This document shows, piece by piece, positions 22,001-35,560 of a stretch of 64,000 nt of DNA. Within the stretch, counting starts at the first letter, position 1, and every line of letters starts with the position of its first letter. The stretch lies in NCBI RefSeq assembly GCF_014356525.2, contig NC_052518.1:103970767-104034766 (forward strand). The letters are read 5' to 3'. The position numbers were made by a program, and so were the translations under genes. The stretch comes from Nilaparvata lugens (lineage: Eukaryota; Arthropoda; Insecta; Hemiptera; Delphacidae). Under the pieces are notes generated by a model, which searched no databases, was not told the DNA's origin, and was given only the letters and a program-made list of their open reading frames with translations.

Positions 22001-25000
22001 AGTGAAGTATTTATCGAATAACTAAGATTATTCGAAAAATATCAAATGATATATTTGTGATTCGATTAAAGATAGACTTTGGATTACGTTTTGTGAATAA
22101 TGGTCTTTATTTTAACTGCGATTTTTATTTGAACTTGTTTTCTCTTCATCCATTCATTTCTCATAATATATTATTCTATCAAATGAATTGATTATGCGGT
22201 GTTTGGAACCTTATGGTCTATCTCTATTCGTAACACTAGCTTATCTACATAATGGAAATAAATTAGAAAACACTAGCTTATCTATGTTATCTACGTAAAT
22301 ATGATTTAGTCTAGAAATGCTATGAACGATGCGCTGTTGATGATTATTGTTCAGTCCTGAAAGTGGTGTAATATGTGTCTCTGTAGAATATTCGACAGTT
22401 TTGAAAAGGTATTTAGCGTTAAAATTGTGTATTTTATTCAATCAAAAAATGATCTCCAAGTTTTTAATTGTGTTTGCTCGGCTTGTGATGACCATCCGTC
22501 CGTTAAGAGTTTTTTACTCAGTTTAATCTGAGTATCAGTTGAGACGGATCTCATAAATTCTACTTTCCTTGCCCTCCTACCGTAGGTAGGAAAGTAATGC
22601 CTTCACAAATCCATAAAGCTGGGCGAATTTAACGAGTTCTGTACGTTTGGAGGCCCATTGTATCCGTAATAGTATATTTCGCACCTAGGGCCGAAAATGA
22701 GACTTTTCTGGCTCGAAATCGGTTTTCAAGTCCGAGGCCGTAGGCCGAGGACTAGAAAAGATTGAGAGCCGGAAAAACATTTTTGCCCATGGTGAGAACG
22801 TAATTTTTCGCCACACAGAAAAATAAACAATATATATATGAGAATAATAATTATTCTCATTGTCTATTATAAGCACTTCCGAAAGCAAAAGTGGAAGGTC
22901 ATAGCTCTAGCAAATCTGAATATCAAGAAATTGTCCAAGTATTTTTATTTTTTATTCTGATTGTCTAAATAACCTAAAAGATTATGTTCAATTATGTAAG
23001 AGGTTGAGTTTATACTTTTTATTCTTCCAAATGACAATAAGATGATATTATTATAAATGTTTTAATTATTGAATGATAAACACAAATAATGAAAAGTTTT
23101 TGATCAGCTGGTTATCACACTTGAAAAAGTTTTTGATCAGCTGGTTTATCACACTTGAAAAAGTTTTTGATCAGCTGTTTTAGCACACTTGAAATTCGGC
23201 CAATCTGATGTGATCTGAATGTCAATGGAAGTTTAGGTTAGAAGTTCTATCCTTCTATGAAAATCGAATTATTTGAATAGTTTATAATATATATCTTATC
23301 TGTATTTATTCATTTAAATAAAATGATAGTATATTATTACAGAATACTTTATTGAATTCTAGAAGCATAAAATGATTCCGTTTATCCACCATGCTCCGTG
23401 ATAAACGCTTTACTAGGAGGATTGAGGTTAGATTCTATTATACTCTGAAAATTGAATTTGAATAGTTTATAATATCTCATTTGTATTTCATTCAACCAAA
23501 TAAAATGATAGTATCTTATTACAAAAACTTTATTCAATTCTAGAAGCATAAACTGATTCCGTTTCATAAACTATTTTGTAAACACGTTCACATCAAATCA
23601 GAATCAGCTGACTTCAAGGTTATTTTACAGCCCTAGGGCCGTAAAAATTTTACCGGCCTGGTCAGAAAACAATCACTTTCGGCCTCCATATGACGCACGT
23701 AAACCAGCTCATTACATCCAAGTGGGGCGAAAAAGTGTTTTCGCCCCACTTGGATGTAATGAGCTGGTTTTCGTGTGTCATATGGAGGCCGAAAATGATT
23801 GTTTTCTGACCAGGCCGGTAAAAGTTTTACGGCCCTAGGGCTGTAAAATAACCTTGAAGTCAGCTGATTCTGATTTGATGTGAACGTGTTTACAAAATGG
23901 TTTATGAAACGGAATCAGATTATGCTTCTAAAATTGAATAAGTATTCTGCAATAAGATACTATCATTTTATTTGGATGAATGAAATACAGATAAAATATA
24001 TATTATAAACTATTCAAATTCGATTTCCAGAGTAGGATAGAACTTCTAACCTAAAATTCCGAAGTCAACGACAACAAGCATTGTTGACGTTGACATTCAG
24101 ATTGGCCAAATTTCAAGTGTGCTAAAACAGCTGATCAAAAAACTTTTCATTATTTGTGTTTATTATTCAAGAATCAAAACATTTATAATAATATCATCTT
24201 ATAGTCATTTGGAAGAATAACAACTATAAACTGAACCTCTTACATAATTGAACATAATCTTTTAGGTTATTTAGACAAATCAGAATAAAAAATAAAAATA
24301 CTTGGACAATTTCCTGATATTCAGATTACCTCAGATTTGCTAGAGCTATGACCTTCCTGTTTTGCTTTCGGAAGTGCCTAATAAACAATTATTCTCATAT
24401 TTATATTGTTTATTTTTCTGTGTGGCGAAAAAGAACATAATTGAACATAATCTTTTAGGTTATTTAGACAAATCAGAATAAAAAATAAAAATACTTGGAC
24501 AATTTCCTGATATTCAGATTACCTCAGATTGCTAGAGCTATGTCCTTCCTGTTTTGCTTTCGGAAGTGTCTAATAAACAATTATTCTCATATTTATTTAT
24601 TGTTTATTTTTCTGTGTGGCGAAAAATAACGTTCTCACCATGGGCAAAAATGTTTTTCCGGCTCTCAATCTTTTCTAGTCCTCGGCCTACGGCCTCGGAC
24701 TTGAAAACCGATTTCGAGCCGGAAAAGTCTCATTTTCGGCCCTAGGTGCGAAATATACTATTTCCTACTTTCTTTACACTTTTTAAGATAGATAGATAAG
24801 ATTCTTTATTTCGCATCCAATTTACAACAACAGAACAGTGCACAAAACTAAAAAAAAAGATAGCAAATAAGAATAATAAAACAATACTTAAGACAACTTT
24901 TTAACCAAATAAATATGAAATTTGCTGATAATACTAATTGTATTAATTCTCATTATAGGATGATGAAATGTAATCTAGCACAGCTACTCTGTTTTACAAA

Positions 25001-28000
25001 AATACACTATAATTAATGCACGAAATAAAATACTGCATGCAAAGACCTTTACCCAGTGTTTTACCCAGTTAACGAAAGTATTGCTTTCCAAAAAATAACC
25101 GTTTTGATGCCCCCTGAGATCAAAAAAGTGTTTTTTGTTTATTGGTCTGAATTTGTGTTACGCTAGCTTGTGAACAGGATTACTCAATCCTCTAGAAACG
25201 GAATGAATCGGAGATAAATTTACTACATGAATTTATAATTGAAAAATTATATTAAATTGGTAAAAAATTGACTACATAACATCCTTGAGGACAAAGGATG
25301 CGACACGAACAATGTCGATCACATGTGATACCAGTTGACTGAGAAGAAGGCCTAAATGATGAATAAAACATGATTTTCGCGATTTTCTGAAAAACGGCTC
25401 CAACGATTTTGTTTAAATTCACACATTATATAGTCATTCAAGAGCTCTTTCAATTGCCACAAGCCGCATCTTCCTAAAAAATTGTGAGAGTTCAGCCACA
25501 TCAACTAGAGTTTTGAGGGCTGTCTTGAATTTTTGCGCCTTTTCATGATTTTGAACTGGCCAGCTGGTTATGTTATGGCTGTACTTTTTTTATTCCATAA
25601 ATAAGTTTATGTGACAATTTTTTTTTTGTGACAGGGTGTAATGACTGCCAATAGTGCTGGAACGTCATCCAACATGACAGGAATCTCAAGATTGAAGTCA
25701 GAAAGAGAGAAAAAGCTTGGACATCGTAGAGTTGGAACTGGTGGAGAAGTAACGTACAAAAAGGTAAGAACAATAAATTATTGTAATTTGTATTTCTATT
25801 TGACGTTAATCTTAATAACCTACTCATATTTTGTTATGGGTTTTATTGAAAACGAGACGGGACCACACTACCAGCCCTCTGGGTATTATTCCACAAGTAT
25901 ATTTTTTCAATTGAAGATTTGGTTCTTTTTCAAGTGTAAATTGTTATCTTAATAAGTGATTAGCTTGCCTTTTGGATTCAACTTGAATCTTGAAGGTACA
26001 ATCCAACCTACAAATGGGAAAAGTATATAAAAACAGTTGTCAGTCAATGTAGAATGTATTAAAACAAGTCGACCGGGGCAAAGGTTTTTGACCACAGCAC
26101 AGTCACATAGATACGGCCACCCCGTATTTCGGAGGAGACGATAAGCCGTCGGTCCCGTCTACCTAAAAAGTAGTCGTCATCTCTCATCATCATCATCATC
26201 CCTTTCTTTCACTCATTAACCACGCACAAGCGTAAGAGCTTATGTGGGCATCGCTCTCACTCATTACCCACGCACAAGCCTAAGAGCTTATGTGGGCATC
26301 ACCCTCAGTATTATTATTAAGTAAATAGAAAAGTATGATGCAAGAAAAGTAAGAAGAACATTTTGAGATTGATGAAATTTTTAAATCCATAACTGTATAC
26401 TTTTGAGGTTATGAAAACTTGAATTCAAGTAACCTTGACTTCTGAGTTCAATTTTTCAAAATCTCCCATACAACTCAAACGTTAAAAAACTTGAATTCAA
26501 GTATACTTGACTAATGTAAACCCTACTTTAGACTAGTTAAGCCAGTTACACACCCATCGATTTTTGTACGTTCGATTTTCTGCTGTCCTTATTTTTTTTT
26601 TCAAATCCCATTGCAATCTAGTCTAGAAAGACTAATGAGCAATTTTTTCCTAATATAATAATGGGTTAAATATTAATAAGATAGGTAGTTCTCACCAGGA
26701 CTACTACTTCTAGCAACTAACTTGGAATTAACAATAGATAATAATAGTAATATATATAAATAAAGTATCATGTATTATAATATACACATTCACACTATCA
26801 ACACTGCTTTGCTTTTGACATTTTCACTCCACAACACCACACAACTCGAAGGGTTTGGTCCACTTCAATCTGCGCAGCATATGTGTGTTGACTTCTTCAT
26901 TTTCATGCCGTTGGATCTGCATGCTTGCGTGCGAAGCGCCCAATCTCTGTTGCAACGAACTCCTCCTCCAGGTCTCTGTGAATGTCGGCGTTTCGGCTGA
27001 ATCTTGGAGCATCGACGATGTTCCTCAAAACTTTGTTCTGGAATCGTTGGATTACATCGACGTTGCTCTTGCTGGCACAGCCCCAGAGTTGGATTCCATA
27101 CATCCATATTGGTTTCAGGATTTGCTTATAGATGAGGATCTTGTTGTAAGTTGAAAGAGCAGAATTTCGGCCTATCAACCAGTATATTTTTCTATATAAC
27201 GCAACCTTGCATCCAGAGTCATGCCTAGGTATTTGGCCTCGTTAGCAAATGGAACAGGTTTACCATTGATGGCTAGGGGAATTTGCTCACATTTTCTGTT
27301 TGTGAAGTTGACTTGGACAGACTTGGTCTCATTCACTTTGATTTTCCACAGTTTAGCCCAACTGGAGATTTCATCAGCAGCATCTTGAAGTTTCCTCATA
27401 GATTCCTGACTGTTGTCGCCCAGAGTTAGTACAGCCGTGTCATCAGCAAATGTTGCCACTGTATCCAACTCAGGTAGATCGCTAGTAAACAGTATATATA
27501 GAATTGGCCCAAGAACACTACCTTGAGGTACTCCTGCTCCAATTTCTTTTAGCTCTGAATAGGCGTCTTCCTGCTTGACTCTGAAATATCTTCCCACTAA
27601 ATATGACTCCAATATTTCAGTGTATTCAACTGGAAGCATAGTTCTCAATTTTGCTAATAGGCCTCTATGCCACACCTTATCAAATGCTTGGGCAACATCC
27701 AGGAATACTGCACTACAAATTTTCTTCTCTTCAAGAGCCATCTCAATTAAATTGGTGATTCTGTGGACTTGCTCTATGGTGGTGTGTTTCTCTCTAAATC
27801 CAAATTGATGTTTTGGTATCAACTTCTTACTCTCTATAATTGGCTTTAATCTTTTCAAGAGCATTTTTTCAAATAGTTTTGAGATTACAGGTAAGAGAGA
27901 GATTGGCCTTTAAGATGTAACATCTTGTGGTGCTTTTCCAGGCTTTAAAATCATGATGACTTCTGCAACTTTCCAGTAATCTGGGACATATCTCAGCCTA

Positions 28001-31000
28001 AAAGATGTATTTATGAGGAATGTAAGCTTCAAGAGAGCCTTCCTTGGAAGCTGTTTCAATACATCTCCAGTTATGAGATCAAACCCTGGTGCCTTCCTGG
28101 TTTTGATGCTACTCTTGATCATATTTTCCATTTCAATTACAGTGACTGGTGTGATCCTCGCTGATTCTTGAACAGTATGTGGCAGATGTTCATCATCATC
28201 ATAGCTGTCATCAGTTTTAAAGATGTTCTCCAGATGATTTGCAAACCTAGCTGATTTTTGTTTATTGTCTCTAGCCCACGTACCATCCACATTTTTAATG
28301 GGTGCATTTTGGTCCTTATGAATAATATTAGATTAAACAGATTATGTTTGTCAAGTTCCGTTTAATCTTATAGAATTTATAAGGACGTCAAAAAATCGAT
28401 GTGTGTGGCTAGCTTTACAAACACGTCGATTTTAGACGTACGATAAAAGTTAGTACAATCAAATTTGAATAGTGGCGCGAAGAAATGAGTGTGTCTTTAC
28501 ACACTCATCGATTGTCAAACTTTATCGTACGGAAGTCGTTTAGCGGTCATCTGGTGTCTAGACTATACACTACCGCCGTCTAGTGGTCGTGAGGACAGTT
28601 ACCAAAGCGGGGTATTCATTCACAAGTCTTCATACACCGAGTCTTCGAAACATCGAAAGTCCAGTGTGCGCTCAGCTTTCTTGACGGTTTTACTTGAGGT
28701 CCCCAACACGAGTCTTGAGGTTACATGACGACAAGGAGCTGAAGTGAAAATGTATGTACACAATACAAATCTCTACATATAAGTCTCATTTACTAAAATC
28801 TGATAAAGTATTTTAATTGGGCTACTAGAAATGTTCAATTATTATAGATATCTCTTTATACTTTCAGTGATTGGATGATAAACATACTATATCGATGATC
28901 CACATTTAGTTGAATATATTACCATAGAGAAACAATAGCGTAAGTAGATATCCCTTGGTATAGGGCGATTATGTCGCAACTTTTACTGTTATCTCAAACC
29001 GATTACTGTTGATTATTGTCGATTTTTACTGTTTTGACCGGGTAAGAGTGTATGAACGGCACAATATGAGAGACTACCAGCATCATGAAGCTTCACGAGA
29101 AAGAACTACGTGGACTATCGGCTTGAGATAACAGTAAAAGTTGCGACATAAACGCCCTATACCATATCTACTTATGCTATTGTTTCTCTATGATATTACA
29201 TTGTTTAATAATATTATAGAAATCAATAGTACCCTCTTTATACTGTTTTATTTAAACACAGCTAGTTTCAGCACTCATGTCATTTTCAATTGTCATAATG
29301 AATTATGCTTACCTGTGTTGAAAATCATTGACCGAGCGAAGTGAGGTCTAAGATTCAAGTCGACTGTTTGGCATTTCTCTTAATGTTTAAATGTTTATAT
29401 GTTTTTATGTTGCGCATTTACGGCAAAACGCGGTAATAGATTTTCATGAAATTTGACAGGTATGTTTCTTTTTAAATTGCGCGTCGACGTATATACAAGG
29501 TTTTTGAAAATTTTGCATTTCAAGGATAATATAAAAGGAGAAAGGAGCCTCCTTCATATGCCAATATTACCGTAAATATCAGACAATAGAATTATTCATC
29601 ATAAATCAGCTGACAAGTGATTATACAGATGTGTGGAGAAGCCAGTCTATTGCTGTATTTCCATAAGGTCTATAGTTTCAATCAGGTACTTGTGGATGAG
29701 AATACTGCGTGAGGTCTACGGTTCACAGAACTACTAGTAACACAATATTTGAAAATCTGAAATAATCCAGAGGCTGAAAATGTTTCAAGACTTAGCATAT
29801 GTAAATCGTAAAACCTAATATTTGGTATTAAACTATAAAATAAGCCAGCTGCTAAATTGATGTAAAATATGTGTTTAGCAAAATAATAATTCATTTTGGA
29901 AATTAAAAATGATAAGTACTAAAACTAGTTGTATTCAAATAGAAAAATATAAAGAGGGTACTAGTGATATCTATGATAAGTAAACAATATAATATATCTA
30001 ACTAATAATATAATAATAATATCGAGTGACCTGGCTGGCTCAGATCTGGTGTCAGAGTTTTCAGGTCACAACTGATCAATTTCAGGTTTTATCTAACTAA
30101 ATTTGTATTTATTGATATAGTATGTTTATCATTCAATCATGTAGGCTACCGCTGCTTTACAGCTTCAGGTAACCAGAATGGTCCACCAATATATTCCGCC
30201 GAGTTGGAAATGTGATTCATGAAAATTAGACCACGAAAATGTCGAAATTTAAAACAATAAGTTACCGTTAAAGGGTCACTAAAACTTGTATCTGTCCATT
30301 TATGTTTTCGGCAGCCCCGTCTCGTTTCCAATATTCTTTGTAAAAGTTTCCTCGGTTTTAAAACCGAAGTTTTTTTACATAATTTAACAGTACAGTTGTA
30401 TCATTAGTCACCTTGTAATGCTTACTTATTAGTCATAGGCTTAGTTGAATATCATTGCCATGTGTAGATGCTTACTCATCAGCTTAATATTTCTAACTTA
30501 TGTCCTAAGGAGCGTACGGCAAACATGAGTTGATGAATTCAAAAATATAAAGGCCCAGTTGCACAAAAGTCTGTTGAATTTTAACGGTGGTTAAATTGCT
30601 GTAAAAAGTAATTTAACGGTGATTAAATGACGGTAAACGGTAATAAGTAAATTTATTTTTACTTCAATTTACTTTACAATAGTCGAATTAAAAGAGTATC
30701 CGACCTGAAGGGATATGCGGAGCAGCAAAACGTAGGGATACACCGGTGACGATGTTGCCGTACTACAGCGGACAGTCTTCAGTGAGTGTTTAACACCTCA
30801 TGATACTTATAGGTACCCAGTTTCCTCTCTGAAAGCACCTCATCAACTGAGTCTGATCGTCAACTTGGTAACCGCGCTTCATTCTATGATTATTCATTAC
30901 TCTAATTGGCTGAAATGGTACTCCATCTCCCTGCTCCGCATATCCCTCAAAGTCGAAGGCTGTTCTAATTCTACTAGGCCTACTTACTTTACTTTACTTT

Positions 31001-34000
31001 ACTTTCACTGGCGCTACAGTCCGATGTGGACCTTGGCCTCCTGCACAATTCGCCTCCAATCGTCTCTCCTCTCCGCCACATTCTCCCATCCTCTGATGCC
31101 CAAAACACGCAAATCGGCACTCACATCCTCCAGCCATCTCCTCCTGGGCCTTCCTCTTCTACGCGTACCAATCATTTCACTTTTTAACAACTTATGCGGT
31201 AGTCTGCAGTGTTCCATTCTCTGGACATGCCCCAACCATCTCAAGCGTTGCGCCTTTATAACTCGTATAATATCTTCTGGTCCCATGAAATTGGCAATCT
31301 CTTCATTATTTCTGATTCGCCACCCATATTCTGTCCTGACTGGTCCCATGATACGCCTTACAATTTTTCTCTCAAAAACACGCAATGCTTGCTCTTCTCT
31401 ACTAGTCAGCGTCCACGTCTCAGCACCATAGGTGGCCACTGGTCTGATCAGTGTTTTGTATAGAATTCTACTAGGCCTATAGCACTTAATCACGGTTAAA
31501 ATTTAACAGACTTTTGTGATCAGGGCTAATGATATTAAAGTCTAACATTTTACTTGAAAATGGAATACAACTGTCTTAGTTACCATAGTTTGGAAAACTT
31601 AAAACTTCAATGTTCTTTCAAACTCTTTTTTGTGTTCGATCGATACGGTTAGTTCGAACTTCTCCAGTCAACCGCACGAAAATAGTCCGATGGAAATTGG
31701 AACAGATGAGTGCAAAGTTGCCAAACAAGAAATGATCAACGTTGTCCACAGCTGATTATAAATGAGAATTAATTAATATTTTTATAATGCATCTGACGAA
31801 TTGGCAACTATGGCTCTATGGGTGGGGAAGCACTCAACGGTTCCAATTTTCATAGGACTATTTTCGTGCGGTTGACTATAGTTGAATAAGTGTGGGTAAA
31901 CTGGGCTGTATTGTAATTTGTAATTTACTGGGTTTATTTTATTTGTTATGAAGTATACTATTTAATATTGTTAGATCCATTATCAGTATACTTATTACTA
32001 TATTTCATTAAAGCCTTTTGATTCTTCCTATAATATACACTAAGCTCAATTTTCATGGCAAGTACTAAATTGTGCGTGCTGAAGCATATCGGTTAAATAA
32101 TTTAATTGAAGACTGTTCATACTCTTCAATGATGACTGAATGTGATCTTGTAACTGGGGTTCATTTTTATCTAGTTTCTTACTCATGCTGTTGAAAACAA
32201 GAAAAATTCTTACATTTATCAAATTACAATACTATAGTGAGGTGCACGTTATAATGGCTGTATTTGATTAAAATTGGTGTTGCTATCATTGTCTATCATT
32301 TGACGAAGCAGTTAGCGCTATCTTTTTCTAGCCCCGTAAAGTTGTCAGATATTTTTTCAACAATGTAGAGTTATAACTACATAATTTATTAAATATTCAA
32401 TCTCAATAATTAAAAATTACCATTTAATCATTGAAAAATAGAATTGATTTGTCGAAAAACAAGAACGACCAGTTGATATTACATCAGATATACCTGTATC
32501 AGTTATCCTCTATAGAAGGTAGTGGCACGGCAGAGAATCGGTAAAGCGTTCTCCACTGCCATTATAACGTGGACCTCACTATAGATACGACAAAGTCAGA
32601 ACTGCCTCCATCGACTTCAGGATATCATAATAATATTTGATTAGTAACTTTGAATTTACTTTGAATTTCATTTTTATTTGATTTAATCATTCTGAATTGG
32701 AATTTTGATTAGTACAGTTAAATTAATACCAGTTTCCTTTTTTATGTTTCATTTTGTTTTTTGAATTTCATTTTTATTTGATTTAGTCATTCTGAATTAG
32801 AATTTTGATTAGTACAGTTAAATTGATACCAGTTTCCTTTTTTATGTTTCATTTTGTTTTTTGAATTCTATTTGTATTTGATTTAGTTAATTCGAATTAG
32901 AATTTTGATCAGTATAGTTAAATTGATACCAGTTTCCTTTTTTTTATGTTCCAGCCTTGTAGTTCTCAGCAACAAGAATTTGTAGAACGGTTTGAGTACG
33001 TTGAATATGAAACCTCATCCACATCCTCCTATCATACCTCACCCAACTCCTATCATTCTGATCCTATCAAGAAAGACTACAAGATTAAAGTAATTGACAA
33101 TTTTTCCAACAGCCTTTAAGTTTAAGCCGTTCAGCCTGTGCTTTAATTGGTTTATTCTCACGATTTATTATCACAGGTTTTCATTATCTCATTTTCAGAA
33201 ATCATTTTTCGCCTAGTCTGTAGTTTCTCTCTCTCTCTCTCTTCTTGTAGTATTGACACGCCTCTTGACAATTTTATTATGTAATGATAGATTTAATATG
33301 TTAGGTATATCAATTTCAATGAGTGAAATTTAATCCATAGATCGATATAAATAACAATTATTTCTTAAAATATTTACAATTTTAGACTCTATACACCGTG
33401 ATTCAAAAAGAATACCACAACTTTGAAAATTGATAACTCTGTAAAGAATAAACTGAGAGTAAAGTACTATCTGTCATCGATTTGAGGAAGCTCTGAAGCT
33501 TTTTTAGTTACTTATTCAGTCCCATTGGCACTGATCTGTCCGTGTCTATTTGAATGAAAACTATCCGAGGCAATGGATCGGCTGCTAAGCAGCTCGAGAG
33601 AGGGCACTTCATCACTGGCCTCCAACAAGCCCTCACCTCACCTCTCCGATTTTTTTCTATGGGGGTAAGTTAAAGATAATGTGTATCGACCGCCTCTACC
33701 AGCTAACATTGAGGAGCTCAAACAAGAAATAACAGCAGCTATACAAACTGTTACGCCCGATATGCTACTGAGGGTGTGCAACGAGTTCGAGTATCGTATT
33801 GATATCACTCGAGTGTCTGGAGGAGGTCATATTGCACATTTGTGAACTTGTTTTCTAGTGGGGAAAAACTTAATTTAATACTTTTATTTATTTTAATTTT
33901 TTTATTCAATTCTTCACGTAAAAATCACAAAAGCAGAGCTAGGCTCTAGTGATGTGTGAAATGTCATTTAATTATTCAAAATGGGAAAAAAACCATGAAT

Positions 34001-35520
34001 GTGGATCACTTATAAACCCACTGTCATACCCCAACCCAAGGCAAACCAGCTATTACATAAATAGAACACTAGCAGTGACCATACTATATTGGCAAATCAT
34101 GTAGAGGCTATCTTCTCAAAAAATTCCTCAACTTTATAGGGACACATACCTATGAGAATGGTTTTTATTTTTTTCTTAAATAAACCAGGAGTAGCACTTT
34201 CCTTGACTATCTGTGGTAGGACATTGTAAACCTTGATGCCCATGTAATAAGGGCCCTTCTCCAAGAGAGTCAGCCTGTGCTCTGGATACCTGAGTCCCCT
34301 GAATCGCGTGTTATATAAATGCGCCACTTGTCTCTCCTGGAAACGGTCCTTATTTCTAAAAACAAATAGAGCTAACTCTAAGACATAAACTGCCGGGGCT
34401 GTAAGGAGGGAGTGTTCTCTAAATATGGGTCTGCAAGAACATCTGTCTGTCAGGCCGAATATTCGCCTCAAAGCTTTTTTTTGAGTCCTGAAAATAGATT
34501 CAAATTCTGTTGTTCTGCCCCAAAAAATGATACCAAAGCGTAGATGGGATGCAAAATAAGCATGATACACATTTAACACTGTACTTGTACCTGCAACCCT
34601 GGAGATCACACCCACCGCAAATGTTGCTCTACTCAGCTTCCTCAACAGTTCAATCAAAAATACTCTTCATTTTGATTTATAACCCAAGTTTCTATTATGT
34701 TTCCTTGATTAAATACAGATTTTCAAAGTGTGGTATTGTTTTTGAATCACTCTGTATATCATCAACTATGAGTAGTGTTAATATTCTTGATTTTCAATAT
34801 AGTTGGGTGCTTGTGCTAATTGTACCTTCAAAATTATAGTAATGTTAACTTGAACCTGGACTCCTGATTCATTCAAGATTTGGTTCTTATCACGAGTCAT
34901 TCATTCAAATTTATAATATGAACGATTCAATCAAGCTTCATTTTCATTATTCTTCCCAATTAAATAAAAACACACATAAGTTGTCAAATACTACACAAAT
35001 TTATTCAGTTGACTGAATGTCAACTTGAAAATGTGGCCTGTGTGGTCACGAAAACATAGTCCTGTACCTGTACTAAATAAATTTGTGTAGAATTTGACAA
35101 CATATGTGTGTTTTTATTCAATTATGGAACGGTTCTACAATATTGACAATGACTCAGTCGAATTATTTTTCGCATCATTCCGTTAATGGTGCAATTCCTA
35201 ATGATTCGATATGAGCTCATAATCGATAATTTCATTAGATTCTATGATTCAGTAAAGATTATGAGTCGTAAAAGCAATATCGTAGCCAAGACTCCTGCCG
35301 CTATAACATTACAAAATACAATTCCAATGAATCATCGAATCTAATGAATTTGTAGGTTATGTGCTCCAGCCGAGGCGGCTCGAGTCGACGCTAAGGAATT
35401 TCACCTTAAGATTACTCCAACCACATGCTATCTTGTTCAATTTATTTCTAGATTTTTTATACTTTATTTAAATAGTTTCAAACAAATGAGTATCCAATAA
35501 TTTCAAGTACATTTCATCAT

Positions 35521-35560
<40 letters not shown>

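Larger units (their letters stand above)
26538..28418. mobile_element. MITE-F split by a LINE
   Basis: The left end GCCAGTTACACACCCATCGA followed by TTTTTG pairs with the right end AAAAAATCGATGTGTGTGGC followed by TAGC at about 28389-28412. Between them lies a LINE of about 1.5 kb. A second, smaller stem on the same words (CGATTTTAGACGTACGATAA / TTTATCGTACG) follows at 28424-28531. Confidence 0.65.
30551..31529. mobile_element. Foldback element split by an RTE LINE
   Basis: The left end AGGCCCAGTTGCACAAAAGT with CTGTTGAATTTTAACGG pairs with the right end AAATTTAACAGACTTTTGTG and ATCAGGGCT. A short sibling at 42461-42609 has the same arms without insertion. The RTE LINE inside has its own target duplication. 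Confidence 0.75.
33394..34757 (+). mobile_element. Mariner remnant split by a LINE
   Basis: The left end ACACCGTGATTCAAAAAGAA with TACCACAACTTTG pairs with the right end CAAAGTGTGGTATTGTTTTT and GAATCACTCTGTAT. Inside, 33690-33845 encodes the last ~50 residues of a mariner transposase. A LINE of about 790 bp is inserted in the right half. Part of the element is also deleted. Confidence 0.8.

Noticed and set aside
22685..24745. Two matching small proteins (minus at 22685, plus at 24554) as a conserved gene pair
   Set aside because: They are mirror images produced by the giant palindrome; there is no start, domain or splice context.
30865..31431. 188-codon + strand open frame
   Set aside because: It is the antisense shadow of the RTE-like LINE ORF on the minus strand.
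33090..33116. Extension of the candidate exon as a genuine C-terminus of a short PIP5K isoform
   Set aside because: Possible, but no convincing polyadenylation signal follows within several hundred bases, so I kept only the cassette-exon option.
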